Below, piece after piece: positions 1-9,099 of a DNA stretch of 64,000 nucleotides. The notes under the pieces were generated by a model. That model saw only the letters and a list, made by a program, of their open reading frames with translations, was not told the origin of the DNA and searched no databases. Position numbers and translations under genes: made by a program. Within the stretch, counting starts at the first letter, position 1. Each line of letters starts with the position of its first letter. The stretch is from Rhodanobacter sp. (lineage in GTDB: Bacteria > Pseudomonadota > Gammaproteobacteria > Xanthomonadales > Rhodanobacteraceae). Location of the stretch: contig JASBTI010000016.1 of the NCBI GenBank assembly GCA_030148505.1, positions 1-64,000 on the forward strand, read 5' to 3'.

Positions 1-131
1 GACCGGACCATCTCAAGCGGCATGCCCTTGGCTTCCTGCGTTCGTTGCAGAGAAGACCTGCCGTGGTTCGCGCCTTCTTCCAACACCCCACCGTCCTTTA
101 CGCTGCTTGATATGTTCGGATACTTTATTTC

Positions 132-491
132 GGCTTAGTAAACGACGACTACGGCCATGCCGCGGGAGACCTGGCTTTGATCGCCCTGGCCGATTGCCTG
201 CGCGCCCAAGCGCGGAAAACCGACCTGATCGGCCGCATCGGTGGCGAAGAATTTGCCCTGCTGCTACCGGGCCTCAATCTTGAACAAGCCGAAGATCGCG
301 CCGAAAAGTTGAGGCTGGCCACCCATCAGATTCTGCGCCCGGACGGACCGCTGACTGTCAGCATTGGCATCGCCGAATGCCACTCTCACGGCGAAACCAC
401 CGATGCCCTGCTGGCTCGCGCCGACAAGGCCATGCGCCATGCCAAACAGAACGGTCGCGACCAGGTGGTCGCGACCGTTCGCACGAACTGA
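132..491 (+). pseudogene. Broken GGDEF (diguanylate cyclase) gene, C-terminal part
   Basis: The readable frame carries the second half of a GGDEF domain: NDDYGHAAGD, then the signature RIGGEEFALLLPG, VSIGIAE, and a final helix ending RADKAMRHAKQNGRDQV. An intact protein would make cyclic-di-GMP. The conserved LDxDxFKxxND block that should precede NDDYGH is disrupted. LLDM is readable in a different frame at about 103-114, and the GGEEF frame has a stop at 108-110. No N-terminal sensor or start codon is visible in the right frame. A TTG at 177 could start a 104-residue piece, but that would lack the first half of the domain. I read this as a decayed gene or a frameshifted copy. A sequencing error at about 115-140 is the main alternative. 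Confidence 0.7.
449..480 (-). terminator. Perfect 14-bp stem hairpin, likely terminator of the permease gene
   Basis: GAACGGTCGCGACC at 449-462 is followed by a 4-base loop and its exact reverse complement at 467-480. On the minus strand the hairpin begins 13 bases after the permease stop codon and runs into a TGTTTGG stretch, fitting an intrinsic terminator. It lies inside the 3' end of the GGDEF reading frame, so it could also end transcription from the plus strand. Confidence 0.5.
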
Positions 492-493
492 GC

Positions 494-1990
494 TCAGGAC
501 TGGTCGTGCTCATCCACCTTGCTGTGCCGAATGCCGTAGAAGAAATAGATCAGCAAGCCAAACGCCATCCACACGATGAAGCGCTCGATGGTGATCCACG
601 GCAACCCACCAAGCAGATGGAAATGGCCGTTAGTCACCCACGGCCAGCCGATAATCAGGAACAGTGAAAAGAGCATCCCGGTCGGCGCCACCAGCCACAG
701 GGCCGGCGTACGGAATTTGCGCTGCAGGTCGGGCTTGCGCACCCGCAGCAACAGCACCGAACCGCAAATCACGATAAAGGCCGCCAGTGTTCCGATGTTG
801 ACCAGCTCGGCCACCTCGCCAATCGGCAGAAAGCCGGCGACCAGCGCGGTGAAGACGCCCAGAATCATAGTCGGGCGTGCGGGTGTGCCGTACTTCGGAT
901 GGACATGGGCAAACCACTTTGGCAACAACCCGTCGCGCGCCAGCGCAAACCAGATGCGCGCTGCTCCCAGCATGAAGGCAAACATCACGCTGGTAATACC
1001 GGCAATCGCCGCCACGTTGATGATGCCGCGTACCCAGTGCAGACCCAGCGCCTTGAACGCGGCATCTACCGGTGCCGGGCCGGCAAGCTGCTGGTACGGC
1101 ACCATGCCGGTCAGCACCATCGACACCATCAGGTACAAGGCCATCGACACGCCCAGCGAAAGCAACACGGCACGCGGCAGATCGCGTTGCGGATTTTTTG
1201 ATTCCTCCGCCGCCGTGGTCAGCGTGTCGTAACCGAACACTGCGAAGAACACGATGCTCGAAGCGGCCAGCACGCCACCCCAGCCGAAATGACTGAGCCC
1301 GCCGGCGTCGGTGGTCACGCTGGGGATGAACGGATGCCAGTTCGCGGTGTTGACGTAGAACGCACCCACCCCGATCACCAGGGCTACGCCAATCACCTTT
1401 ATCGTCACGATCGCGGTATTGAAGCGTGCACCCCACTCGGTCTTCACCGTCAGCATCACCGCGATCAGCAGCGTGATCCCCGCCGCGATCACGTTGAATA
1501 CCTTGCCGTTCTCCGGGTGATGGGGGTCATAGGCGCCTTGCGCCCAGACCGGGAGATGAATGCCCAGAAGCTGATCGAGCAGCGCCTGCACATAACCAGA
1601 CCAGCCAATCGCCACCACCCCGACGATCAGCGCGTACTCGATAAGCAGATCCCAGCCGATGATCCAGGCAAACAACTCGCCAAGCACCGCGTAACTGTAG
1701 GTGTAGGCGCTGCCGGTCACCGGGATCATCCCGGAAAATTCTGCGTAGGCCAGTGCGGCACAGGCGCTGCCCAGGCCCGCGATGAGAAAGCTCAGGACTA
1801 CCGCCGGCCCTGCATTTACCGCCGCCTGCTGGCCGGCCAGCACGAAGACCCCGACACCGATGATCGCCCCGACGCCGATGGCGGTGAGTTGCCACAATCC
1901 CAGCACACGCCGAAAATCGCCGCTCTTGCCCGCCTCCAACTGCAACTGTTCGACGGACTTGTGGCGTACCAATTTGCTGCTAAAACTCAT
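494..1990 (-). CDS. APC-family amino-acid permease
   Basis: A 498-residue integral membrane transporter of the amino acid-polyamine-organocation superfamily, closest in style to the bacterial CAT/YfnA group. The N-terminus has a short cytosolic stretch and then WQLTAIGVGAIIGVGVFVLAG, the unwound first helix that binds the substrate backbone in this fold. ALAYAEFSGMIPVTGSAYTYSY follows, typical of helix 3. About 12-13 hydrophobic segments are visible and the length is normal. The substrate cannot be read from sequence; family members carry cationic, branched or sulfur amino acids. It stands alone, has a hairpin after its stop and a 22-bp palindrome about 100 bases upstream of its start. That suggests control by a dimeric repressor. 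Confidence 0.88.
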   Translation of the reverse strand: MSFSSKLVRHKSVEQLQLEAGKSGDFRRVLGLWQLTAIGVGAIIGVGVFVLAGQQAAVNAGPAVVLSFLIAGLGSACAALAYAEFSGMIPVTGSAYTYSYAVLGELFAWIIGWDLLIEYALIVGVVAIGWSGYVQALLDQLLGIHLPVWAQGAYDPHHPENGKVFNVIAAGITLLIAVMLTVKTEWGARFNTAIVTIKVIGVALVIGVGAFYVNTANWHPFIPSVTTDAGGLSHFGWGGVLAASSIVFFAVFGYDTLTTAAEESKNPQRDLPRAVLLSLGVSMALYLMVSMVLTGMVPYQQLAGPAPVDAAFKALGLHWVRGIINVAAIAGITSVMFAFMLGAARIWFALARDGLLPKWFAHVHPKYGTPARPTMILGVFTALVAGFLPIGEVAELVNIGTLAAFIVICGSVLLLRVRKPDLQRKFRTPALWLVAPTGMLFSLFLIIGWPWVTNGHFHLLGGLPWITIERFIVWMAFGLLIYFFYGIRHSKVDEHDQS

Positions 1991-2091
1991 TACATGCTCC
2001 CCGTGAAAGCAGCGCCCATCATAACGAACACAGCAAATTTCGCACCCGGCATCGCGAACGGGGTCTCCGAAGACAGCGAGTTGATGGTTAT

Positions 2092-2113
2092 TATGGACGT
2101 CTAGACGTCCATA
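2092..2113. promoter_or_regulatory. 22-bp perfect palindrome upstream of the permease, candidate operator
   Basis: The half-site TATGGACGTCT is followed directly by its exact reverse complement. The centre, GACGTCTAGACGTC, resembles two abutting MetJ boxes (consensus AGACGTCT) with one mismatch in each. It lies 102-123 bases upstream of the permease ATG and 18 bases beyond the desaturase stop, so the permease is its likely target. The regulator is unknown. MetJ is not generally described from Xanthomonadales, so the resemblance is only a lead. Confidence 0.5.
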
Positions 2114-2130
2114 TATTCAACTTGCGACCA

Positions 2131-3375
2131 TCAATCCACAAATACACCAAGGCGCTCTTTGTGGATCAGCGCCAGCATACTGAGCATCGACCACAGCGCA
2201 AGCGCAAGGGCAAGCCCAAAGTCCGGATGCGTCATGCCGAACCAGCCATGGCCGAACCAGGGAATCAGCGCGGTCAACAGCAACCTCGCCAGCTCAAGCC
2301 GGCGGCCGGTCGCACGCCCTTCCATCAACAGGCCAAGCCCATACAAACTGGCCAGCAGGTAGCCGGCATAGGCCAATAACACCGGCAGATTCGCGCTTGC
2401 GCCCAGGCTGAGAAAGTGGGTAGCCATCGCCAGCAGCACGGCAAATTGCGCCAGACCGTAGACCACGACGCCCCGCGGCAGCGGCGGCGCGAAACGCTCG
2501 CGGCGAATATCAAATGCCGGCTTTGGAAACCGCGCCGCCACATCCGGCGGGCGCCAGCCCGGCGGCTTGATCCATATCAGCAGCTTGTCACGCCAACGCC
2601 GCGCGTACCATGCATCCCGTGCCGTCGCCCAGTACACCTCGGTGTTCGCCCACAGCGGATTCCAGCTGCGCAAGGGCGCACGCGTGCCATAAACTGGCGG
2701 GTCGCCGTCATCCTCTTCGATGAAGGTGCCAAACAGACGGTCCCACAGGATCAGGATGCCACCGTAATTGCGGTCCAGATAGCGGTCGTTCACTGCATGG
2801 TGCGCACGATGATTGGAGGGTGAACAGAACACCCGGTCGTACCAGCCAAGGCGACCGACCAGCTCGGTGTGCACCCAGAACTGGTACAGCAGATCGATCA
2901 GCGCCACCACCACAAACACCTGCAGTGGAATCCCCAGCACGGCCATCGGCAAGTAGAAGATCCAGCTCAGCAGCGCGCCACTGGCGGTCTGACGCAACGC
3001 CGTGGTCAGGTTGTAGTGCTCACTCTGGTGATGCACCACATGGGCAGCCCACAGGATGTTGATCTCGTGTCCGCCACGATGCAGCCAGTAGTAAAGAAAA
3101 TCGTACAAAAGCAGCGCGGCGAGCCAGACCCAGACACGGTCTGCCGGCAACTGCAGCAACGCCAGATGCTCGACGCACCAGGCGTAGATGCCGATCGTCA
3201 GCACCTTGGTGAATACCGCGACGATCTGCGAGATCACCCCCAGCGCCAGGCTGTTGACCGCATCGCCACTGCGGTATATCGCCAGACCACGCCTTCGGGC
3301 CAGCCACATCTCCAGCCCGATCAGGATGAAGAACACCGGTGTCGCCCAGGTGATGACCAGTTCCTGTGTGTTCAA
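2131..3375 (-). CDS. Sterol desaturase / fatty acid hydroxylase family membrane protein
   Basis: A 414-residue di-iron membrane oxygenase of the PF04116 family, which hydroxylates or desaturates lipid chains. The histidine clusters that hold the metals are present: HRGGHE in the middle third, HVVHHQSEH just after it, and NHRAHHAVND later. Several hydrophobic segments surround them, and further hydrophobic segments follow in the C-terminal quarter, as in alkylglycerol-monooxygenase-like relatives. The substrate cannot be deduced. The gene is a single unit on the minus strand; its ATG at 3375 lies about 150 bases after the end of the upstream phosphodiesterase gene, so read-through is possible. 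Confidence 0.85.
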   Translation of the reverse strand: MNTQELVITWATPVFFILIGLEMWLARRRGLAIYRSGDAVNSLALGVISQIVAVFTKVLTIGIYAWCVEHLALLQLPADRVWVWLAALLLYDFLYYWLHRGGHEINILWAAHVVHHQSEHYNLTTALRQTASGALLSWIFYLPMAVLGIPLQVFVVVALIDLLYQFWVHTELVGRLGWYDRVFCSPSNHRAHHAVNDRYLDRNYGGILILWDRLFGTFIEEDDGDPPVYGTRAPLRSWNPLWANTEVYWATARDAWYARRWRDKLLIWIKPPGWRPPDVAARFPKPAFDIRRERFAPPLPRGVVVYGLAQFAVLLAMATHFLSLGASANLPVLLAYAGYLLASLYGLGLLMEGRATGRRLELARLLLTALIPWFGHGWFGMTHPDFGLALALALWSMLSMLALIHKERLGVFVD

Positions 3376-3527
3376 GTGTGCAAGCCTCGCTGCCGGGCTG
3401 CGAACGTCCGGCGAGACGATCGCCCCCTGTTAGATGGTACGTCGACGGCCAAGTCCGCGCACCAGGGGAAGATCAGCACCGGTCGGAGCCGTCCGAGTTG
3501 CTTTCGAAGCATCTGCCCAAGCGCGGT

Positions 3528-4631
3528 TCAACGGCCGTCGACGGCCGTGCGCCCGACCGCCGGATCATCGCTGAATAGCGCATCGATGCCGGCATCCAGA
3601 TACGCACGGATTTCACCGATCATTCCGGCCTCGTTGACGCCGTCCGGGGCGCCGTACGCCTGGAAATCCTCCGCCAGGAAGCAGTTCTCGGGACGAAAAG
3701 TGTACGCATACAGCTGCAGGCCGGCAGCGTGCGCATCACCCACCAGCGAGGTCGGCTGGCCCAGAAAGCCCGCCGGGTCGAGCGGGATGACCGCGTGCTT
3801 GTCCACGCCGATAGCCGCGGCATAACCCGCGATGCCACGCAGCCCTTCCGCCGTCATCATTTGCGCATAGGTCAGCGTGCGGCCCGCCACGGCCATGTCG
3901 TACGGCTGCTGCGACGGCGCATCGATCAACTGCAGCAGGCGGACATTCGGAAATCGGGTGCCGAGCTCCCGATGCAGGTAGTGCAGGTTGCCGATCTCGA
4001 AGGACTGGATGACCACCGGAGCGATGCGGGTGTACGCATGTGCAGTCAGCCTACTCAGCAGCAGCTCCTCCATGGGCAGGCCAAGCTGGTGGAAATAGGT
4101 GCTGTGCTTGAGTTCCGGCGTGATGCCGATCAGCCGACCCCGGGTCGCCGATTCGGCCGCAACGAGGTCGATGATTTCGTCCAGGGTGGGGATCGGGAAC
4201 CGCCCGTCATAGCGTGTGCTGCGCAGCTGCGGCAGCCGCTCGCGGGAGCGCAGGGTCTTCAACTCGGCCAGGGTGAAGTCTTCGGTGAACCAGCCGCTGA
4301 CCGCGTGCCCATCGACGATGCGGGTGGTCTCGCGATCGCGAAACTGCCGATGGCTTGCGACGTTGGTGGTGCCACCGATCTCGTTCTCGTGGCGCGCCAC
4401 CAGTACGCCGTCTCCGGTCATCACCAGATCCGGCTCGACGAAATCGGCACCGTCGGCAATCGCCTTGGCGTAGGATGCCAAGGTATGCTCCGGCCGCAGC
4501 GCAGGCGCGCCGCGATGGCCGATTACCTGCACGTTCGCAGCCAGCGGCCTTTCGTCGGCATGTACCAAAGCGGTCGTCATCACGGTCACCATGAGGCCGA
4601 ATAGAGACGCTGGCAAGATCCTCGGCGACAT
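3528..4631 (-). CDS. glpQ: Secreted glycerophosphodiester phosphodiesterase
   Basis: About 367 residues. It hydrolyses glycerophosphodiesters to glycerol 3-phosphate and an alcohol, in the periplasm judging from the leader (residues 1-26, hydrophobic core LFGLMVTVMTTALV). The GDPD signature is complete: GHRGAPALRPEHT (His39, Arg40), the metal pair in EPD (Glu66, Asp68) and the second catalytic histidine in ARHEN (His81). A longer reading frame extends upstream to 4760, but ATG 4631 is preferred: GAGGG sits 7-8 bases before it, and it begins the signal peptide. The start is 32 bases after the alkaline phosphatase stop, so the two probably form an operon. An 18-bp palindrome at 3531-3548 covers the last codons. 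Confidence 0.88.
   Translation of the reverse strand: MSPRILPASLFGLMVTVMTTALVHADERPLAANVQVIGHRGAPALRPEHTLASYAKAIADGADFVEPDLVMTGDGVLVARHENEIGGTTNVASHRQFRDRETTRIVDGHAVSGWFTEDFTLAELKTLRSRERLPQLRSTRYDGRFPIPTLDEIIDLVAAESATRGRLIGITPELKHSTYFHQLGLPMEELLLSRLTAHAYTRIAPVVIQSFEIGNLHYLHRELGTRFPNVRLLQLIDAPSQQPYDMAVAGRTLTYAQMMTAEGLRGIAGYAAAIGVDKHAVIPLDPAGFLGQPTSLVGDAHAAGLQLYAYTFRPENCFLAEDFQAYGAPDGVNEAGMIGEIRAYLDAGIDALFSDDPAVGRTAVDGR
3531..3548. repeat. 18-bp perfect palindrome at the glpQ 3' end
   Basis: ACGGCCGTCGACGGCCGT is its own reverse complement and overlaps the last codons before the glpQ stop. It may act as a weak transcription end or be a coding coincidence in GC-rich DNA. Confidence 0.3.
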
Positions 4632-4663
4632 CGCGGCTGCCCTCGTGCGCCGCGCCGCGACGA

Positions 4664-6415
4664 TTATGGCTGACGCGGCGTCTCGACCTGCTTCAGCCAG
4701 TCCGCATAGCGCGGCCGGTTTACCGGCACGCCAGCGGCGTTGCAACTGCCGAGGCGGCACAGTTCGGCGCGCACGCGCGGCGTGTGCTGCACGATAACGT
4801 GGAAGATCGCGTTCTGTTCGAGCTCGCCGTGGAAGGCGGCGGCGCCCGGGCCGGTGGCGAAAATCGCCACGTCTTCGCCGCCGTGCGTCTCGTCCTTCAG
4901 CGGCACGGTAGCTTCCTGCATGTAGTCGGGGTCGGTGGTGTCGACCTGACGCAGGTCCGGACGGCCATGCTCGATGGCGCTGTAGGTGTTCGGATAGTGC
5001 GGGTAGTGCTTGGAACCTTCGGGCTGCCGGTCGCTGGCGCCGGTATAGCCCGGGCCGCTGGCGAAACCCAGTGTGGTGTAGGGCTGGCCGGTGGCGTCGG
5101 TGGCTAGCACCTTGCTGCTCCTGACCGCGTAGCTGCTGGTGCGGCCGACCACCTTGCCGAGGATCGGATTGCCGCGGTGCGGATAGCCGGCAAAGGTCAT
5201 GGTGTGACTGTGATCGGCGGTGACCACGATCAACGTATCGGCAGGGTCGGTACTGGCCAGCGCCGCCTTGACCGCTTTGGAAAAGCTGATCGTCTCATCC
5301 AGCGCGCGGTAGGCATTGCCGGCATGCAGCGCATGGTCGATACGGCCACCCTCGACCATCAGGAAGAAGCCGTTCGGATTCTGCTTCAGCACCGCGATCG
5401 CATCGGCAGTCATTTCGGCCAGGCTGGGCTCGCCGGCCGGGTCCTGCGGGCGCTCATGCTCGTAGTTCATGTGCGAGGGCTCGAACAGGCCGAGCAGGCG
5501 CGGCGTATGCGCCAGATCCAGCGCCCTCAACTGGCGCGCGTTCCACACATAGGCACCGTGCGGATGCCGCGTCTTCCACGCGCCGATCAGATCGCGGCCA
5601 TCCAGGCGACGCCCCACCTCGCCGGCATGCTCCGGATCGGGCACACCCGCGCGCATGAATTCGGTGCGCCCGCCGCCCATCGCCACGGTGAGCCCGTTGG
5701 CTGCGGGAAAATCGATCAGCTGCGCTGCAAGATCCTGACAGCCGGCAGCCTTTGCCTCGGGTGTCAGCTCGGCGTCGACTTCCCAATTGCGTTCCGGCAG
5801 ATGGCCATAGGTCGCCGCCGGGGTAGCATGCGTGATGCGGGTGGTAGTGACCGCACCGGTACTCATGCCCGCCGCCGCAGCCAGCTCCAGGGCGGTGACC
5901 AGCTCCTGTCCGCGCGCACCGGCGCAATCCTGACGCAAGGGCTGTTGCGACACGCCGATCACACCGGCGCGAGTCTTCACGCCGGTCATGATCGCGGTCA
6001 TGGTGCCGGCCGAGTCAGGGGTCTGCTGGTCGGTCTCATACGTGCGACTGAGCGCACTGAACGGAAACTGCTCGAAGCTCAGCCGATAGCTCTCGCCGTC
6101 CACACCCTGGCGTTGACCGGCCAGGATGTGCGCTGCGGCAATCGTCGGCATGCTCATGCCGTCACCGAGGAACACGATCACATTCTTCGCGTGCTGACCG
6201 CTCGCCTTGGCCTGCGCCGAAGCCCGGGCCGCCTGCGCGGCGCCACTGCGGAACCACCACTGTGCCGTCTCGCCCTGAGGACGGGCGATCGTCGGCACGG
6301 CGATCGTTGCGGCGGGCGGGCGGGTCGGTGCCGCAAGCGACCCCGCACATGCGGCAAGCAAAAGAAGGGCGCCGAGCAATGCACTGCTGCGCGTCAGAAC
6401 CGTCGCGAACGTCAT
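4664..6415 (-). CDS. Alkaline phosphatase, lipoprotein-type
   Basis: A 583-residue phosphomonoesterase that releases inorganic phosphate outside the cytoplasm. The leader ends in a lipobox-like LLLAAC (Cys23), so it is probably membrane anchored. Alkaline phosphatase motifs are in order: FLGDGMS (84-88, metal-binding Asp), TPDSAGTMTA with nucleophile Ser135, MVEGGRIDHALHAGN, and VVTADHSHTMTF with metal-binding Asp and His. The length exceeds E. coli PhoA and fits the longer environmental type. It is followed by glpQ after 32 bases. A weak PhoB-box-like sequence lies about 60-80 bases upstream of the start. The TonB receptor gene is divergent, which suggests joint phosphate control. Confidence 0.93.
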   Translation of the reverse strand: MTFATVLTRSSALLGALLLLAACAGSLAAPTRPPAATIAVPTIARPQGETAQWWFRSGAAQAARASAQAKASGQHAKNVIVFLGDGMSMPTIAAAHILAGQRQGVDGESYRLSFEQFPFSALSRTYETDQQTPDSAGTMTAIMTGVKTRAGVIGVSQQPLRQDCAGARGQELVTALELAAAAGMSTGAVTTTRITHATPAATYGHLPERNWEVDAELTPEAKAAGCQDLAAQLIDFPAANGLTVAMGGGRTEFMRAGVPDPEHAGEVGRRLDGRDLIGAWKTRHPHGAYVWNARQLRALDLAHTPRLLGLFEPSHMNYEHERPQDPAGEPSLAEMTADAIAVLKQNPNGFFLMVEGGRIDHALHAGNAYRALDETISFSKAVKAALASTDPADTLIVVTADHSHTMTFAGYPHRGNPILGKVVGRTSSYAVRSSKVLATDATGQPYTTLGFASGPGYTGASDRQPEGSKHYPHYPNTYSAIEHGRPDLRQVDTTDPDYMQEATVPLKDETHGGEDVAIFATGPGAAAFHGELEQNAIFHVIVQHTPRVRAELCRLGSCNAAGVPVNRPRYADWLKQVETPRQP

Positions 6416-6476
6416 CAGAAATTTCCGTGCAAGATATCGATTTTGGGTAGTCGACCTTCGAGCCTATTGGAGTCGT

Positions 6477-6494
6477 ATGCGATTCGGATGACAA
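6477..6494 (-). promoter_or_regulatory. Possible Pho box upstream of alkaline phosphatase
   Basis: Read on the minus strand, TTGTCAT is followed after four bases by ATCGCAT. This gives 6/7 and 4/7 matches to the tandem PhoB repeat CTGTCAT with the expected 11-base period. It ends about 60 bases before the start codon. Only the first half is convincing; the main support is the function of the downstream genes. Confidence 0.3.
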
Positions 6495-6603
6495 CGGCGC
6501 GCTGCCGGCCGGTGAATGTTCGAGGTGACTGCGACGGATCGACCCTTTCTCCGGCCTGCCATAGGAAGACATGCCTGCACGCGACTCATGCCTGGCTACC
6601 AGG

Positions 6604-6621
6604 ATGTCATCAAAGCTTCAC
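6604..6621 (+). promoter_or_regulatory. Possible Pho box upstream of the TonB receptor
   Basis: ATGTCAT, four bases, then GCTTCAC: the first repeat matches the PhoB consensus at 6/7, the second poorly. It lies 73-90 bases upstream of the preferred ATG at 6694. This is weak evidence, listed because the flanking genes all scavenge phosphate. Confidence 0.25.
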
Positions 6622-6693
6622 TGCGACGACTTCGAACCGTCGCCAGTGCAGCCCGACAATCGCCCTTTTACGATCCTTACCAAGGGGCACTCG

Positions 6694-9099
6694 ATGTTGC
6701 GCATGAAACTGATTCCCGCCGTGGTGATGCTGGCGCTACTGTCGCCGGCAGCATTCGCTCACGCCGCCGCCGATGCAAGCAGCGCTTCCAAGGCATCCGG
6801 TGTCGAGCCGGCGCCCGCCGCGGACAGCGCTGCTGCGGCAGACAGCAAGGATCGCAACCGCGCGGCGAAGGCCGAGGCCAGCAAGACGCTGGCGGCCGTG
6901 GTGGTTACCGGCCAACCGGTATCGTTCACCAACAACGCGTTGCCGCCGGTACTGACCAAGCTCTCGGCGCCACTGACCAGCGTGGTCGACGCCGTCAACC
7001 TGCTGCCCGGTGTCAACGTCACCCCGGGTGGTGTCTTTGGCAGCGACGACTGGTCGGTAGGCATCACCATGCGCGGCTTTACCCAGGATCAGCTGGGCTT
7101 CACCGTGGATGGTCTGCCCAACGGTGCCACCAGCTACGGCGGCGGCGCCAAACCCAACCGCTTTCTCGACTCGGAGAACATGCGTTCGGTCAGCGTCTCG
7201 CAGGGCACGGCGGATATCTCCTCGCCCTCCAACCAGGCGCTCGGCGGCACTATCAACTATGAGTCGATCGATCCATCGATGAACCGCGCGGTGGCGATCA
7301 ACTACTCCACCGGCTCCTGGCAGGCCCAGCGCGAGTTCGTGCGCTACGACACCGGCGCGCTGTTCAATGACAACACCTACGCCTACGTGAGTTTTTCCAA
7401 CACCTACAACAAGCGCTGGATCGGCAGCGGCTCCAACGGCCACACCAACCGCATCCATGTCGACAGCAAACTGATCAGCTACCTCACCGACAAGCTGACC
7501 ATGACCGCGCGCCTGTCCTGGGACGATGCCTACGAAAACAACTACAACAGCGTCACCCTCGCGCAGTTCAAGCAGGACCCGAACTGGGATCGGCTCAACT
7601 GGAACTGGACCGGCAAGCCGTACGTCGACCAGAACTTCGTGCAGGCCTGGAACACCGTGCGTCAGAATGCGTTGGCCGGCGTGCGCTTCGATTACGCGCC
7701 AAGCGATACCAGCAATATCGAATTTTACCCCTACTTCCAATACATGAAAGGTTCGGGTGGCTGGCTGCCGCCTTACCAGCTGTTCGGTGTGGACGCCAAC
7801 GGCCAGTTGAGCAACGCCCGTCCCGCTCCCGGCGGCGCCTTCACCAAGGCGTTCTTCGTCGATGCCAATGGTCAGCCGATAGCGACCCCGACCGGCTGCG
7901 GCAACCCCTACGATGCGACCTGCTATCCGGCCGGCGCCACGCCCGCCAGCAGCTTCCGTCAGAGCTTGTACAAGAACAACCGCTACGGTTTCATTGCCAA
8001 GGGCACCTGGCAGATCGCCTTCAACCATCTGACCGCTGGCCTGTGGCTTGAAAATCTCGATCGCATCAACGGCCGCGTGTGGTACGCGGTGACCGATCCG
8101 AGCCTGAACTGGAACTACAACCGCCCCTACTACTACAAACAATTCAACCAGCAGCTCAACACCAATACCCGCAAATTGTATGTCCAGGACGAAGTGCATC
8201 TGGGACCGGTGGATGTCACCGCCGGTGTCAGCAAGTACCTGGTCACCCTGACCGGCAAGAACCTGCTCAACAACGGCGCGCAGTTCGCTTCGCTCAACAG
8301 CGACTCCGGACTGCTACCGTCGCTCGGCGCGGTATACCACCTCAACCGGCATTCCCAGGTCTATGCCAGCGTCACCAAGAACTTCGAGCCGGTACCGGAT
8401 GGGGTCGTGCAGGCGGCGGCAGTCGGCACCGACATCAGCCACGTCAAGCCGGAAACCTCGATCAACATCGACACCGGCTACCGTTACAGCTCCCGCGATG
8501 TGCAGCTTGGCCTCTCGGTCTATCACGTGCGCTTTGCCAACCAGATCACCTTCGTCAATCCGCAAAGCGATGGCGTAACCCGGATCAACTACACCATCGG
8601 CACCGCCGGCACCTACGTCAACGTCGGTGGCGTGGAGTCCAAGGGCGTAGAGGCAATCGCCAACTGGAAGGCCACTCCGCACCTTGATCTGTACGCCTCG
8701 GCAACCTTCAACAATTCGACCTACCTGGGCAACATCAACGGCATCAAGGCTGGCAACAAGGTGGCCGGGCAGCCGAGCCGCATGATGGCATTGGCCGCCA
8801 ACTACCACGATGCCGATGGCTTCCAGGCCGGAATTTCAGGCAAGTATGTCGGCGGCCGCTATGGCACCATCGACAACACCGAGAAGCTGCCCTCCTACGT
8901 GTCCGTCGACGCCTACGCCGGCTATCACATCGGCTTTGATGCGAGCAACCGCGCGGTCAAGTCCGTCGACCTGATGTTCAACGTCACCAACCTGATGGAT
9001 CGACGTTATCTGGGCACGGTCGATTCGGCCGGTACCCCGGGCTACTACTTCATTGCGCCGGGTCGCACCGCGGTGTTCTCGATCAAAGCCAATCTCTGA
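6694..9099 (+). CDS. TonB-dependent outer membrane receptor
   Basis: About 801 residues. It imports a ligand across the outer membrane using TonB energy. ATG 6694 is preferred because AAGGGG lies 6 bases upstream and a signal peptide follows directly (hydrophobic LIPAVVMLALLSPAAFAHAA); an ATG at 6571 would put 41 polar residues before it. An Ala-rich linker leads to the plug, with LAAVVVTGQ resembling a TonB box and MRGFTQDQLGFTVDGLPNG typical of the plug core. A long beta-barrel with alternating aromatic residues ends in FIAPGRTAVFSIKANL, a normal barrel terminus. Its place between alkaline phosphatase and phospholipase C suggests an organophosphate ligand rather than iron. The ligand is not determinable from sequence. 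Confidence 0.92.
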   Translation: MLRMKLIPAVVMLALLSPAAFAHAAADASSASKASGVEPAPAADSAAAADSKDRNRAAKAEASKTLAAVVVTGQPVSFTNNALPPVLTKLSAPLTSVVDAVNLLPGVNVTPGGVFGSDDWSVGITMRGFTQDQLGFTVDGLPNGATSYGGGAKPNRFLDSENMRSVSVSQGTADISSPSNQALGGTINYESIDPSMNRAVAINYSTGSWQAQREFVRYDTGALFNDNTYAYVSFSNTYNKRWIGSGSNGHTNRIHVDSKLISYLTDKLTMTARLSWDDAYENNYNSVTLAQFKQDPNWDRLNWNWTGKPYVDQNFVQAWNTVRQNALAGVRFDYAPSDTSNIEFYPYFQYMKGSGGWLPPYQLFGVDANGQLSNARPAPGGAFTKAFFVDANGQPIATPTGCGNPYDATCYPAGATPASSFRQSLYKNNRYGFIAKGTWQIAFNHLTAGLWLENLDRINGRVWYAVTDPSLNWNYNRPYYYKQFNQQLNTNTRKLYVQDEVHLGPVDVTAGVSKYLVTLTGKNLLNNGAQFASLNSDSGLLPSLGAVYHLNRHSQVYASVTKNFEPVPDGVVQAAAVGTDISHVKPETSINIDTGYRYSSRDVQLGLSVYHVRFANQITFVNPQSDGVTRINYTIGTAGTYVNVGGVESKGVEAIANWKATPHLDLYASATFNNSTYLGNINGIKAGNKVAGQPSRMMALAANYHDADGFQAGISGKYVGGRYGTIDNTEKLPSYVSVDAYAGYHIGFDASNRAVKSVDLMFNVTNLMDRRYLGTVDSAGTPGYYFIAPGRTAVFSIKANL

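Noticed and set aside
6736-8199. Long minus-strand frame opposite the TonB receptor
   Set aside because: Low-complexity Val/Gly/Ala-rich shadow with no motifs, fully inside a certain gene. The same applies to the long frames opposite cpdB, glyS, the GspE gene and hsdM.
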